Shown: positions 35,638 to 45,312, counted from the stretch's first letter. The stretch is 64,000 bases of DNA from Dyella_B jejuensis (GCF_044904675.1 NZ_JADIKJ010000001.1:248001-312000); one strand, 5' to 3'. Made by a program: numbers and translations. The notes: generated from the sequence alone by a model not told the origin.

Positions 35638-36696
35638 CTATGACGCACGCTGCTTCAGGAAGCGCAAGGTCGCGCGTTCCAATTGCCGCGGATGCGCCGC
35701 CACGGCAGCGGGAATGCATTGGCCCAGGCTTCCGTCCAGCCATGCATCGAGCACCTGCGGTGCGATATACGACGCCCGGCAGACCGCTGGCGTATTGCCC
35801 AGCCGTTGCGCCACCTGCTTGATCGCGTCGGCCAATGCGGCGCGCCGCGCCCTCTCGCCGCCTTTGGTCGGCAGTGGCGTGCGGCAGAGGACGCCCGCCG
35901 CCGTCACCGTGCCGCCCCAGGTGCGGAAATCCTTCGCGCTGAACTCGCGTTGCTCGCCGTTGCCGGCGGCTTCGCATAGATAACGGTTCACCAGCGTCGA
36001 ATCGATGGGATGCCGTTTGCCATCGTCGTCCAGATACTGGAACAGTTGCTGTCCCGGCAGTTGCTGCACGCGACGGATGATCTGCATCAACCGCTTGTCA
36101 TCGAGCACCACATCGCGATGCACGCCGCTCTTGCCCTTGAACACGAAGTGCAATCGCCCGCGCTCCTGGCGCAGATGGCGGGAGCGCAGCGTGGTCAAGC
36201 CATAACTTTGATTATCGCGCGCGTAGCTTTCGTTGCCGACGCGAATCAGGGTGTCGTCCAACAGGCGCACCACCAGCGCCAGCACCTTGTCGCAGGGCAG
36301 CCCCGGCAGCGCCAGATCGTGGCGGACGCGCCTGCGCAAGGAGGGCAGCGCCTTACCGAACGCCAATAGCCGGTCGAACTTGCCGTGATCGCGCAGGCGG
36401 CGCCAGTCCGGGTGATAGCGATACTGCTTGCGGCCGCGCGCATCGCGTCCACAGGCCTGCAAGTGACCGCGCGGATCTGCGCAAATCCATACCTTGGAAT
36501 AGGCCGGCGGTATGGCCAGCTTGCGGATACGCGCCAGTTCACGCGGGTGCGTCACGCGCCGGCCGGCGTGGTTGTAATAGGCAAAGCCCTTGCCCCGGCG
36601 CATGCGCAGCAAGCCGGGTTGCAGGTCGCTGACGTAGACCAGGCCGGCGGATCGCACCTCCTTGCGCAATGCGGGATCGGGGCTGCGTTTGCTCAT
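35638..36696 (-). CDS. Poxvirus-type DNA topoisomerase IB
   Basis: Type IB topoisomerases relax supercoils through a 3'-phosphotyrosine. The 352-aa protein has the N-terminal DNA-clamp domain (GLVYVSDLQPGLLR, RKLAIPPAYSKVWICADPRG) and the catalytic core with IRVGNESYARDNQSYGL (active Arg), FKGKSG (active Lys), SAKDFRTWGGTV (Arg) and the nucleophile Tyr in CRASYIAPQVL. All catalytic residues are visible. It is convergent with the formate dehydrogenase operon. Confidence 0.93.
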   Translation of the reverse strand: MSKRSPDPALRKEVRSAGLVYVSDLQPGLLRMRRGKGFAYYNHAGRRVTHPRELARIRKLAIPPAYSKVWICADPRGHLQACGRDARGRKQYRYHPDWRRLRDHGKFDRLLAFGKALPSLRRRVRHDLALPGLPCDKVLALVVRLLDDTLIRVGNESYARDNQSYGLTTLRSRHLRQERGRLHFVFKGKSGVHRDVVLDDKRLMQIIRRVQQLPGQQLFQYLDDDGKRHPIDSTLVNRYLCEAAGNGEQREFSAKDFRTWGGTVTAAGVLCRTPLPTKGGERARRAALADAIKQVAQRLGNTPAVCRASYIAPQVLDAWLDGSLGQCIPAAVAAHPRQLERATLRFLKQRAS

Positions 36697-36837
36697 TGCT
36701 GTCGAGTATCAGCAACGGCGGTCAATGATTCGTGCACTAGCCTGCCGAACCTTTTATAGGTCGTACCGACACCCGGTTTCATCGGACGCGGCGGCATGGC
36801 AGGCATGCCATGCCTGCCTGCCATGCCACGTCACTGG

Positions 36838-38244
36838 CTATCGCTGTGCAACAGTCGCATCCGCGCCAGGCCGCGTGGCGCGAATCACCGCGGCAATCAG
36901 CGCCATGTCGTCCTCCATGCCGAAATCCGGCGGCCGTGAATAACCGAAGCGCACGACGACCAGCTTCTCCGAAGGAATGACGTAAATGCGTTGTCCCAGG
37001 AAACCGCTGGCGTAGAACCCGTCTTTCGGAAAGCCGTGCGCGACGCGCCAGGCAGCCGATTCGCTGGGCCCGTCATTGGTCCAGAAGCCGGCACCATAAC
37101 CGGTACCCAGCGTGGCGCGGCGCGACCATTCCACCCAACCCTCCGGCAGGATGCGCTGTCCGTCGGGAGCGATGCCATCGTTGCGATAAAGCTCGCCGAA
37201 GCGGGCATAGCTGCGTGCCGGTGCATAGACATAGGACGAGCCGAAGAACACGCCGGAGCCATCGAACTCCATCGTCAAACCACTCAGCCGCGCCGGCTTC
37301 AGCAATTCCCGTTCCGCAAAGCTGCGCATGCCCGCCGCGCCCCCGCCCACGGTCTGGCCCAGCAGGCGGTCCAGGATCAAGGTGTTGCCCGAGGTGTAGT
37401 CCCACTCCTTGCCAACGGGATGGCCTAGCGGAAACTTGGCGGCATAGCCGGCCATGTCGTCGCTGAGATATTCCATCCGCGCTACCGGGCTGAAACCGTT
37501 GTCGGCTTCTTCCACGCTGAGCCCGCTGCGCATGCGCAGCAAATCCTCAATGGTGATGCGTGCGCGCGGGTCGCCCGGACCGCTCCATTCCGATGCACCA
37601 ACCGGCTGGTCGACACGCAGGCGTCCTTGCCGCACCAGGATGCTGAGCAGCGCGTTGGTAAAGGATTTCGCCGCCGAGTAACTCAGCAGCGGCGTATCGA
37701 CGCCAAAACCCTGCGCATAGCGCTCGGCGATCACACGGCCGTTTTTTACCACCACAACGGCTTTGACATCCTTGATCGGCTGCCCGGCGTGTTCGTCGAA
37801 GACCTGGTTCAGCGCCGCGTTGATCGCCGGATCGCGACTGATTACCGCGGCGGCCGGAGCGAATCCGTCCAGCACCGGCGCCGGCAATAGAGGGCGCGGC
37901 GGCGGCGCGGGTGGGGTATGCGCATACGCAAGCCGGCAACCGTAGCCCGGCGTGAAGTCCGCACGCGCATGGAAAATGCCGAGGAAGCTCGTTTCGACGC
38001 TGCGCTCGGCGCGATCGACGCGATAGTGCACGAACTGTCCCAAGGGAGCGCCGATGATCGGCTGCACCAGTTGCTTGAGTGTCGCATCCGGGTCCAGGCC
38101 CGCCACGAATACCGCCGAACACAGGTTGTGCGCCGCCATGCCGGCACCAACCCGTCCAGCGCGATCCGGCCGGTAGATCGCCAACGCCGAAACCAGCGCC
38201 ACCAATACGACCATCCCCGCCCATCTGCCGATCCGCTTCGCCAT
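36838..38244 (-). CDS. Membrane-anchored serine hydrolase, beta-lactamase class C family
   Basis: Start at ATG 38244 (GGAGGA, 7 nt); 468 aa. An N-terminal hydrophobic helix (WAGMVVLVALVSALAIY) anchors it or acts as a signal peptide. The nucleophile motif is SAAK (in YSAAKSFTNALLS), the Tyr motif appears as YTSGN, and the C-terminal part has VHGFPKDGFYASGFLGQ. It is a penicillin-binding/esterase-like serine hydrolase; such proteins range from D-amino-peptidases to esterases, so the substrate cannot be given. Nothing suggests a clinically relevant beta-lactamase. Confidence 0.85.
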   Translation of the reverse strand: MAKRIGRWAGMVVLVALVSALAIYRPDRAGRVGAGMAAHNLCSAVFVAGLDPDATLKQLVQPIIGAPLGQFVHYRVDRAERSVETSFLGIFHARADFTPGYGCRLAYAHTPPAPPPRPLLPAPVLDGFAPAAAVISRDPAINAALNQVFDEHAGQPIKDVKAVVVVKNGRVIAERYAQGFGVDTPLLSYSAAKSFTNALLSILVRQGRLRVDQPVGASEWSGPGDPRARITIEDLLRMRSGLSVEEADNGFSPVARMEYLSDDMAGYAAKFPLGHPVGKEWDYTSGNTLILDRLLGQTVGGGAAGMRSFAERELLKPARLSGLTMEFDGSGVFFGSSYVYAPARSYARFGELYRNDGIAPDGQRILPEGWVEWSRRATLGTGYGAGFWTNDGPSESAAWRVAHGFPKDGFYASGFLGQRIYVIPSEKLVVVRFGYSRPPDFGMEDDMALIAAVIRATRPGADATVAQR

Positions 38245-38454
38245 GCCGTTGTCCTCCGTTGGTTTCGATGAGACGAGCATGCGCCGGCACAGGGAGCGAA
38301 GTGCGCGCTTTGGGGACGAACGCCGGCATGGCAGGGACGAATTCCGTGCAAGCCGCTTTTAACGACGGACACGGCTGCATGCCGAAGGCCGGATAGGCAT
38401 TATCCTTGGCGATCGCGCGCTGATGCGACTCGACCATACCGTTCGGGGGCGGCT

Positions 38455-39252
38455 ATGAAGGCAGGACACAAGGGAGCCGGATTTCCAGCAATTCGTTGGG
38501 TAGCAGCCAGCTGCCTTTTCATATTGATCGCCCACGCCCTGGCCTATTTCACGCACGAATACTTCCATTCGTTCACGGCTTGGCTGCTTGGATTCAAGCA
38601 ACACCCGCTGGATTTGGACTATGGCCGTTGCAATGCTTCGAACATCCTCTTCCAGCAGGAGGTCGACGAAAACGTTCAGTACGACCCGATCTTCGCTTCA
38701 CACCATGGCCTTAGCGCGGCGCTGATTGCCTTTGCCGGCCCAGGCATCGGAAATGGAGCGTTTTACTTCTTGTACTTTTGGCTATTCCGGAAATCGATCA
38801 GCAAGGGCGCAAACCGGCTCAGCCAGCTTTTCTTCTGGCTAGCCTTGATGTCGGCGGGCAACGTATGGAGCTACGCCCCGACCAGGACCATTACCACCCA
38901 CGGCGACATGGCGCTGCTTGCGCGGGGCCTGGGCATATCTGCGTGGGCGCTGTTTCCGCTGGTTACCGTGCCGGCGATGTACATCGCCTATAGCTTCTTC
39001 ACCCGTTTGTTTCCCCTGGCCCGGCAATCGCTGTTCAGCGCTGAGCCGCAGCACCTGTACATGTCGTCGGCGCTGGTGGCTTATTTCTATTTCGGTTTCT
39101 TTGGCGGCAGCGAGATAGGAGGCCACTATGGGGTCGTCCCAGCCCTCTTTTCTTTGTTCTCGGTGCTGATCGTGCTTCCGCTTGCGGTTGCCTATTGCAT
39201 TCAAGACCCTCGGCATTGGGACAACACCCGAGAGCATTCTTCCGCGCCATAG
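38455..39252 (+). CDS. Polytopic membrane protein with HEXXH zinc-protease-like motif
   Basis: The 265-aa protein starts at ATG 38455 behind GGGGGCGG. About six hydrophobic segments are visible. In the first one, HALAYFTHEYFHSFTAWLLG contains HEYFH, the HEXXH zinc motif, in the membrane as in M50 site-2 proteases. A GPGIGNG stretch follows in the second hydrophobic region. The usual M50 third ligand motif (LDG or NPDG) is not seen, so activity is uncertain. I do not recognise a named family. No regulator or anti-sigma gene lies near it. Confidence 0.6.
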   Translation: MKAGHKGAGFPAIRWVAASCLFILIAHALAYFTHEYFHSFTAWLLGFKQHPLDLDYGRCNASNILFQQEVDENVQYDPIFASHHGLSAALIAFAGPGIGNGAFYFLYFWLFRKSISKGANRLSQLFFWLALMSAGNVWSYAPTRTITTHGDMALLARGLGISAWALFPLVTVPAMYIAYSFFTRLFPLARQSLFSAEPQHLYMSSALVAYFYFGFFGGSEIGGHYGVVPALFSLFSVLIVLPLAVAYCIQDPRHWDNTREHSSAP

Positions 39253-39276
39253 CCCGCCGCCTGCCGCTATCGGGTA

Positions 39277-39750
39277 TTACACCGGCAACGCGGTCGTCCT
39301 TTTCACCGTGCGCAAGGCCAGCGTCGATTGCACGCGCACCACACCTGGCAACTGGGTGAGGATTTCAGTGTGGATGCGCTCGAAATCCGCCGAATCGGCG
39401 TAGGCCACGCGCACCATGTAATCGGCGGCGCCGGCCAGCAGGCAGCATTCGGTCACTTCCGGATGTTTCTGGATCGCCTCCTCGAACGCATCGAGCGCGG
39501 CGCGGCCTTGCTGGTCGAGCGTCACCAGCACGAAGGCGGTGCCGGCCAGGCCCGCGGCCTTTTCGTCCAGCAGCATCACATAGCGGGCAATCAGGCCGCG
39601 CTCTTCCAGCAGCTTGACCCGGCGCAGGCAGGCCGAGGGGGAAAGATTGATGCGCAAGGCCAGCTCCATATTGGCCAGCCGGCCGTCCTCTTGCAGCCAT
39701 CGGAGGATGGCGCGGTCACGCTCGTCCAGGGGTGGGAAATTATTCGTCAT
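39277..39750 (-). CDS. Lrp/AsnC family regulator, probable regulator of alanine dehydrogenase
   Basis: The 157-aa form begins MTNNFPPLDERDRAILRWLQ; an upstream Met at 39780 is possible, and neither has a strong ribosome site. The N-terminal winged helix is DERDRAILRWLQEDGRL with recognition helix NLSPSACLRRVKLLEE; the C-terminal RAM domain has LVTLDQQGRAALDAFE and CLLAGAADYMVRV, which binds amino acids. It is divergent from ald, and Lrp-type regulators commonly control ald in this arrangement, so alanine or another amino acid is the likely signal. Confidence 0.9.
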   Translation of the reverse strand: MTNNFPPLDERDRAILRWLQEDGRLANMELALRINLSPSACLRRVKLLEERGLIARYVMLLDEKAAGLAGTAFVLVTLDQQGRAALDAFEEAIQKHPEVTECCLLAGAADYMVRVAYADSADFERIHTEILTQLPGVVRVQSTLALRTVKRTTALPV

Positions 39751-39917
39751 GGATTCTGCATTCAAGCCATTCTCTCGCATCGAGTGCGAAAGATTGGCGC
39801 TCTGGTGGCCATAATCAGCGAGAAATTGTGCAATAGCTTGATCATACTGCGCTGCGCGCGGGGCACGGAAGGCCGGCGCCCACATCTTCCTTCCCTCACC
39901 CCACAGAGACTCATTCC
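39751..39917. promoter_or_regulatory. Divergent control region between Lrp regulator and ald
   Basis: The 167 bp hold both promoters. The stretch 39810-39850 is locally A/T-rich and would suit Lrp-type binding. I cannot define an operator by eye. Confidence 0.4.
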
Positions 39918-41036
39918 ATGCGCATCGGTGTGCCGAAAGAAATCAAGAACCACGAGTACCGCGTGGGCCTCGTTCCCTCGTCCGTGCAGGAGCTGGTGCA
40001 CCACGGCCACCAGGTGCTGGTGCAGAAGGACGCCGGCGTGGGCGCCGGGTTGTCCGACGCCGACTATGTCGCCGCCGGCGCCACCATCATCGACAGCGCC
40101 GACCAGATCTTCGCCGACGCGGACATGATCGTGAAGGTAAAAGAGCCGCTGGCGGTGGAGCGCAAGAAGCTGCGCAAGGGCCAGATCCTGTTTACCTACC
40201 TGCACCTGGCGCCCGATGCGGAACAGACCCGCGACCTGATCGATTCCGGCGCCATCTGCATCGCCTATGAAACCGTCACCTCGCCCAACGGTTCGCTGCC
40301 GCTGCTGACGCCGATGTCCGAGGTGGCCGGTCGCCTGGCGCCGCAGGTCGGCGCGCACTCGCTGGAGAAGGCGCAGGGCGGACGCGGCGTGCTGCTTGGC
40401 GGCGTGCCCGGCGTGCCGGCCGCCGAAGTGGTGATCCTGGGCGGTGGCGTGTCCGGTACCCATGCGGCCAGCATCGCGGTGGGCATGGGCGCGAAGGTAA
40501 CGGTCGTCGATCGCTCGGCCGACGCGCTCAAGCGCCTCGCCAGCCAGTTCGGCACCGCCATTTCCACCGTGTTTTCCACGCGCTCGGCGATCGAGGAACT
40601 GGTACGCCGCGCCGACCTGCTGATCGGCACGGTGCTGGTCCCCGGCGCCGCCGCACCCAAGCTGGTCTCGCACGCCATGGTGCGCACGATGAAGCCGGGC
40701 TCGGTGATCGTCGACGTCGCCATCGACCAGGGCGGCTGCGTGGAAACCTCGCATGCCACCACGCACTCCGATCCTACCTATGTGGTCGACGGCGTCGTGC
40801 ATTACTGCGTGGCCAACATGCCGGGCGCGGTGGCCCGTACTTCCACCTTCGCGCTCAACAACGTGACCCTGCCCTTCACCCTGGCGCTGGCCAACCACGG
40901 CTGGAAGAAAGCGCTGGCGCAGGACGTGCACCTGCGCAACGGCCTGAACGTGTTCGAAGGCAAGGTGGTATGCGAGCCGGTCGCACTGGCCCATGACCTG
41001 CCTTACGTGAAGGCGGAAACCGCCATCGGCATGTAA
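39918..41036 (+). CDS. ald: Alanine dehydrogenase
   Basis: Ald reversibly deaminates L-alanine to pyruvate with NAD+, in the cytosol. The 372-aa protein begins MRIGVPKEIKNHEYRVGL, with conserved substrate-binding Arg and Lys residues there and in DMIVKVKEPL. The NAD-binding motif VILGGGVSGTHAASIAVGMG is near residue 175, and VVDGVVHYCVANMPGAVART is the family signature. Length is normal. Divergent from the Lrp gene, which probably induces it with alanine. Confidence 0.96.
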   Translation: MRIGVPKEIKNHEYRVGLVPSSVQELVHHGHQVLVQKDAGVGAGLSDADYVAAGATIIDSADQIFADADMIVKVKEPLAVERKKLRKGQILFTYLHLAPDAEQTRDLIDSGAICIAYETVTSPNGSLPLLTPMSEVAGRLAPQVGAHSLEKAQGGRGVLLGGVPGVPAAEVVILGGGVSGTHAASIAVGMGAKVTVVDRSADALKRLASQFGTAISTVFSTRSAIEELVRRADLLIGTVLVPGAAAPKLVSHAMVRTMKPGSVIVDVAIDQGGCVETSHATTHSDPTYVVDGVVHYCVANMPGAVARTSTFALNNVTLPFTLALANHGWKKALAQDVHLRNGLNVFEGKVVCEPVALAHDLPYVKAETAIGM

Positions 41037-41048
41037 GCCGGCGGCAAG

Positions 41049-41080
41049 GCGGCGTGCCCATGCGGGCACGCCGCGCGCTT
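41049..41080 (+). terminator. Probable terminator after ald
   Basis: GCGGCGTGCCC at 41049-41059 pairs perfectly with GGGCACGCCGC at 41064-41074 over a 4-nt loop, 13 nt after the stop. The T content after it is modest (GCGCTTTCT), so it is a weaker example. Confidence 0.6.
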
Positions 41081-41423
41081 TCTCCAGGAGGACATCCTCC
41101 CCAGGCGGCAGCACGCACATACGGCGCCGATCCACGCTTCGGCCGCAGCGCTTCGATGTCGGTGCACAGGGACCCCGGTTCGTTGCTGGTTAGAAAGCTT
41201 TCCAGCCGGGCGATCCGCAATCCTCCGAAACGCTACGCGCCCCATTTCCTCCCATTCCTGGAAAGTGCTGACCGCGCTGTATGAGAACGGCATGCCGTTC
41301 GAATGGCGCGCACCATGCAAACGGCTGCAAGCCTAGCCACGCCGTTGGCTCCTTGTGCACGCCTGCCTAACTGTCAATACGGTTGAATCGGTCCAGACAT
41401 CCCCGCCCACAGGACCACCGCCC
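41081..41423. other. Intergenic region before the aldehyde oxidoreductase operon
   Basis: About 340 bp with no gene I can support; the operon promoter should lie here. No clear operator or repeat is visible. Confidence 0.45.
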
Positions 41424-42068
41424 ATGCCTGAGGACCGTCCAGCCAACCCGCCCAAGCGCGGCCATGGTCAGGATGCCCTGAGCCGCAGGGATTTCCTGCA
41501 AATGATCGGAGTGACAGGCATGGCATCAGGTTTCAAATGGTCAAGCGCGCACGCCGCCATGGCCCCAGGCGATGCGCCTGACGCTTCCAAGCGCCACGAC
41601 GACGACACCCGCACGCAAGTCAAAATCAGCGTGAATGGGCAACCGCAGGAGCTGGAGGTCGACAATCGCACCAGCCTGCTCGACGCACTGCGCGATCACC
41701 TGCACCTGACCGGCACCAAGAAAGGCTGCGATCACGGACAGTGCGGCGCCTGCACCGTGCACGTCAATGGAAGGCGGATCAATGCCTGCCTGAGCCTGGC
41801 GGTCATGCACGATGGCGACCAGGTGACCACCATCGAAGGGCTTGGCCAACCGGGTGCGATGCATCCCATGCAGCGGGCGTTCGTCGAGCACGATGGTTAT
41901 CAATGCGGTTATTGCACGTCCGGCCAGATCATGTCCGCGGTAGCCATGTTGCACGAGCAGTGGGGCAGCGCCGATGCCGATATCCGCGAGGCGATGAGCG
42001 GCAATATCTGCCGTTGCGGCGCGTACCAGAACATCCTGGCGGCAATCAAGCAAGTTCGGCAGGGCTAA
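41424..42068 (+). CDS. paoA: Tat-exported 2Fe-2S subunit of a periplasmic aldehyde oxidoreductase
   Basis: This 214-aa subunit starts at ATG 41424 (AGGA, 9 nt). A twin-arginine signal SRRDFLQMIGVTGMASGF precedes an Ala-rich cleavage region. The electron-transfer part has two 2Fe-2S sites: the plant-type CDHGQCGACTVHVNG with a later C, and the four-helix CGYCTSGQIM and ICRCGAYQNI. It passes electrons within a PaoABC complex of the xanthine oxidase family. The next two genes follow at once, so they form an operon; the larger subunits are exported with it as a folded complex. Confidence 0.92.
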   Translation: MPEDRPANPPKRGHGQDALSRRDFLQMIGVTGMASGFKWSSAHAAMAPGDAPDASKRHDDDTRTQVKISVNGQPQELEVDNRTSLLDALRDHLHLTGTKKGCDHGQCGACTVHVNGRRINACLSLAVMHDGDQVTTIEGLGQPGAMHPMQRAFVEHDGYQCGYCTSGQIMSAVAMLHEQWGSADADIREAMSGNICRCGAYQNILAAIKQVRQG

Positions 42069-42070
42069 GC

Positions 42071-43069
42071 ATGCAGACATTCGCCTTTTCCCGCGCGACC
42101 CGGATCGATCAGGCCATCCAGGCCGGAACCCGCGCGTCGACCGCGCAACAGGGCGCGGAAGTGCGCTTCGTCGCCGGCGGCACCACGCTTATCGACTTGA
42201 TGAAGCTGGACGTCGAGCATCCCGCGCAGGTCATCGATATCAATCATCTGCCGCTCGGCGAGGTCGAACAGACGTCCGACGGCGGCTTGAAGATCGGCGC
42301 GCTGGTGCGCAATGCCGATCTGGCGGTGCATCCGCAAGTGCAGCAGCACTACGCCGTGCTGGGCGAAGCCCTGTTGTCCGGCGCGTCCGGGCAACTGCGC
42401 AACATGGCCACCACCGGCGGCAATCTGCTGCAACGCACGCGCTGCGTGTATTTCCGGGATACCGCATGCGCCTGCAACAAGCGCGAACCCGGCAGCGGCT
42501 GCGCGGCCATCGGGGGCTACAACCGTAACCTGGCGATCCTGGGCGTCAGCAAGCACTGCATCGCCAGCAATCCTTCCGACATGAATGTGGCGCTGGCTGC
42601 CCTGGAGGCCATCGTGGTCATCCGTGGCGCCAGGGGGGAACGCCAGGTGCCGATCAACGAATTTTTCCTGTTGCCCGGCGATACGCCGCAGCGCGAAACC
42701 GTGCTGGAGCCCGGCGACCTGATCACCCACGTGCTGCTGCCGCGGCCGCTGGATGGCGCGCGATCGCATTACCTCAAACTGCGCGACCGCGCCTCCTATG
42801 AATTTGCGCTGGCCTCGGCCGCCGTGGTGGTGCATACCGAGAATCGGCGCATCGTCCAGGCGCGGGTGGCGATGGGCGGCATCGGCACGCGCCCCTGGCG
42901 CTCGCCTGAAGCCGAGCACGTGCTGGCCGGCCAGGCGCCATCGCCGGCCCTGTTCGACCGGGCCGCCCAGGCGCTGCTGGCCAACGCGCAGCCGCAGAGC
43001 CAGAACGGCTTCAAGCAAGAACTCGCCAGGCGCTGCCTGATCCAGGCCCTTGGCACGGTCACCGCCTGA
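42071..43069 (+). CDS. paoB: FAD subunit of the aldehyde oxidoreductase
   Basis: Two bases after paoA's stop, ATG 42071 begins a 332-aa CO-dehydrogenase-flavoprotein-like subunit. FAD contacts are VRFVAGGTTLIDLMKL and NMATTGGNLLQRTRC. An insertion CVYFRDTACACNKREPGSGC carries extra Cys residues, matching the extra 4Fe-4S cluster described in the PaoB subgroup. It accepts electrons from the molybdenum centre via PaoA. No signal peptide, consistent with piggy-back Tat export. Confidence 0.92.
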   Translation: MQTFAFSRATRIDQAIQAGTRASTAQQGAEVRFVAGGTTLIDLMKLDVEHPAQVIDINHLPLGEVEQTSDGGLKIGALVRNADLAVHPQVQQHYAVLGEALLSGASGQLRNMATTGGNLLQRTRCVYFRDTACACNKREPGSGCAAIGGYNRNLAILGVSKHCIASNPSDMNVALAALEAIVVIRGARGERQVPINEFFLLPGDTPQRETVLEPGDLITHVLLPRPLDGARSHYLKLRDRASYEFALASAAVVVHTENRRIVQARVAMGGIGTRPWRSPEAEHVLAGQAPSPALFDRAAQALLANAQPQSQNGFKQELARRCLIQALGTVTA

Positions 43070-43080
43070 GGAAACACCAC

Positions 43081-45312
43081 ATGGCATCCAGCGATTCCTT
43101 CACTACCCTGCCCGTGGTCGGCCGTGCGCATACGCGCATCGACGGGCCGCTGAAGGTATGCGGGGTGGCGCGCTACTCGTCCGACTTCAATTTCCCCGAG
43201 CTGCTGCATGCCGTGCCCGTGTGCGCCACGATAGCGAACGGGCGCGTCGCAAGCATCGACGCATCCCAGGCCGCGCGCATGCCGGGCGTGCGAAAAATCT
43301 ATACCCACGAAAACATCGGCACGTTCTATCGCGCGTCCAAGGCCAGCAAGGCCATGATCGACGAAAAGCGGCCTCCGCTCGACGATGACCGGGTGCGCTA
43401 CTACGGGCAATACGTGGCATTGGTGGTGGCCGACAGTTTCGAGCAGGCCACCGCCGCGGCGCGTGCGGTGAACGTGGACTACGCCGATGTGCAGGCACCT
43501 TCGGTATCCACGCAACTGAGCCCCGAAAAACCGCCGGAAAAGGAAACCGAGCGCGGCGATCCCGATGGCGCCTATGCGCGAGCGGCGGTCAAGCTCGACC
43601 ATACCTACAGCACGCCGGTAGAAACACATAACCCGATCGAACTGCATGCCAGCCTCGCCATCTGGGATGGCACGCATTTCACGCTTTACGAAACCACCCA
43701 GGCGATCATGAATTACCGCGCGGTGATGGCGCAGATGCTTGGCGTGCCGACCGACAACGTGCGTGTCATCACCGAATACCTGGGGTCCGGGTTCGGCGGC
43801 AAGCTGTGGCCATGGACGCAGGCGTTGCTGGCGGCAGCCGCCGCACGCGACCTGCATCGGCCGGTCAAGCTGGTGGTGTCACGGCAGATGATGTTCCACA
43901 ACGTGGGTCATCGACCGCACACTCAGCAACGCATCCGCCTGGCCGCCGACAAGGACGGTACGCTGGTTTCGCTGCGACACGATTATCTTTATCACCGTGC
44001 CCTGCTGGCCGACTACAAGGAAGATTGCGGCGAGGCCACCGGCTTTCTCTACAGCACCCCGAACCTGCGCGTCACCAGCGGCTATGCCGAACGCAATGTA
44101 GGACCGGCAACCTCCATGCGCGGTCCCGGCGCGGTGCCCGGCCTGTTCGCGCTGGAATCGGCGATGGACGAACTGGCGATTGCGCTGCATATGGATCCGA
44201 TCGCGCTGCGCCTGAAGAACGAGCCGTCCATGGACGAAATGGAAAACATTCCGTTCTCCTCCCGTCATCTCAAGGAATGCCTCACCCGCGGCGCGGACAT
44301 GTTCGGCTGGTCGCGACGCCAGCCGACGGTCGGCGCGATGCGCGACGGCGATACGATCATCGGCCTGGGCGTCGCCGGTTGCAGCTGGATCGCCGAGCGC
44401 TTCCCCGCGCAGGCCACTGTGATCCTGTTTGCCGATGGCGGCGTGCAGGTACGCAGCGGTACGCAGGATATCGGCACCGGCACCTATACCGTCATCGCGC
44501 AGATGGCCGCCGGTCTGGCGGGCGTGGACGTGACTGCGGTAAAAGTGGTGATCGGCGACACGCAGCTGCCGCCCGGGCCATGGTCAGGCGGCTCGATGGC
44601 TACTGCCTCGATGGTGCCTGCCATGGTGCAGGCGATTGAACAGGCCGGCGAACAGCTGACGAAAATCGCCGCCGAAGACGAACACTTCAAAGGCGTGGAC
44701 GCCGGGCAGCTGGCCTTCACCGAAGGAAAGGTCCATCGCAAGGACCAGGCCCCGGATACCGGACGCCACTTCCGCGAGCTGCTGTCATCCGCGCGCATGG
44801 CCCAGGTGGAAGGGCATGGCAAGGCGGAGGGAACGTTCGGCCAGAAGAAAAAGGCCTTCTCCACGCATTCCTATGGCGCGCACTTCGTCGAAGTCGCCTG
44901 GCAGCCGAAGCTCGCGCGCCTGCGCGTCCGGCGCACGTTGACCGTGATCGATGCCGGTCGCATCGTCAACCCGCTGACCGGCCGCAACCAGATCGAAGGC
45001 GCGGTGGTGATGGGCATAGGCATGGCGATGCTGGAGCAAACCCATTACGACGACCGCAACGGCATGGCCGCCAACAGCAATCTCGCCGATTACATGATGA
45101 CCACCCATGCCGACATGCCACCGCACATGGATGTGCTGTTCCTGGATTACCCCGACACCAAGGTCAATGCCATGGGTGTGCGCGGCATTGGCGAAATAGG
45201 CCTCGCCGGCATCGCCGCGGCTATCACCAACGCGGTGTATCACGCCACCGGCGTGCGCGTGCGCGATATTCCGATTCACGTCGAAGATCTGCTTGCCTCC
45301 AAGGTCGCGTGA
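43081..45312 (+). CDS. paoC: Molybdenum-binding subunit of the aldehyde oxidoreductase
   Basis: The 743-aa catalytic subunit follows paoB by 11 bp (AGGAAACACC then ATG). It has the N-terminal aldehyde oxidase a/b hammerhead (RIDGPLKVCGVARYSSDF), the moco contacts GSGFGGKLWPW and MRGPGAVPGLFALES, GTQDIGTGTYTVIAQMAA and the catalytic Glu in RGIGEIGLAGIAAA. The family oxidises aromatic and other aldehydes in the periplasm, which can protect against aldehyde stress. The usual XdhC-like maturation factor (PaoD) is not next to it. The substrate range cannot be predicted here. Confidence 0.93.
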   Translation: MASSDSFTTLPVVGRAHTRIDGPLKVCGVARYSSDFNFPELLHAVPVCATIANGRVASIDASQAARMPGVRKIYTHENIGTFYRASKASKAMIDEKRPPLDDDRVRYYGQYVALVVADSFEQATAAARAVNVDYADVQAPSVSTQLSPEKPPEKETERGDPDGAYARAAVKLDHTYSTPVETHNPIELHASLAIWDGTHFTLYETTQAIMNYRAVMAQMLGVPTDNVRVITEYLGSGFGGKLWPWTQALLAAAAARDLHRPVKLVVSRQMMFHNVGHRPHTQQRIRLAADKDGTLVSLRHDYLYHRALLADYKEDCGEATGFLYSTPNLRVTSGYAERNVGPATSMRGPGAVPGLFALESAMDELAIALHMDPIALRLKNEPSMDEMENIPFSSRHLKECLTRGADMFGWSRRQPTVGAMRDGDTIIGLGVAGCSWIAERFPAQATVILFADGGVQVRSGTQDIGTGTYTVIAQMAAGLAGVDVTAVKVVIGDTQLPPGPWSGGSMATASMVPAMVQAIEQAGEQLTKIAAEDEHFKGVDAGQLAFTEGKVHRKDQAPDTGRHFRELLSSARMAQVEGHGKAEGTFGQKKKAFSTHSYGAHFVEVAWQPKLARLRVRRTLTVIDAGRIVNPLTGRNQIEGAVVMGIGMAMLEQTHYDDRNGMAANSNLADYMMTTHADMPPHMDVLFLDYPDTKVNAMGVRGIGEIGLAGIAAAITNAVYHATGVRVRDIPIHVEDLLASKVA

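Noticed and set aside
36838..38244. Considered as a beta-lactamase resistance gene
   Set aside because: Only the general serine-hydrolase motifs (SXXK and a Tyr) are seen; the family covers many enzymes and there is no evidence for drug hydrolysis.
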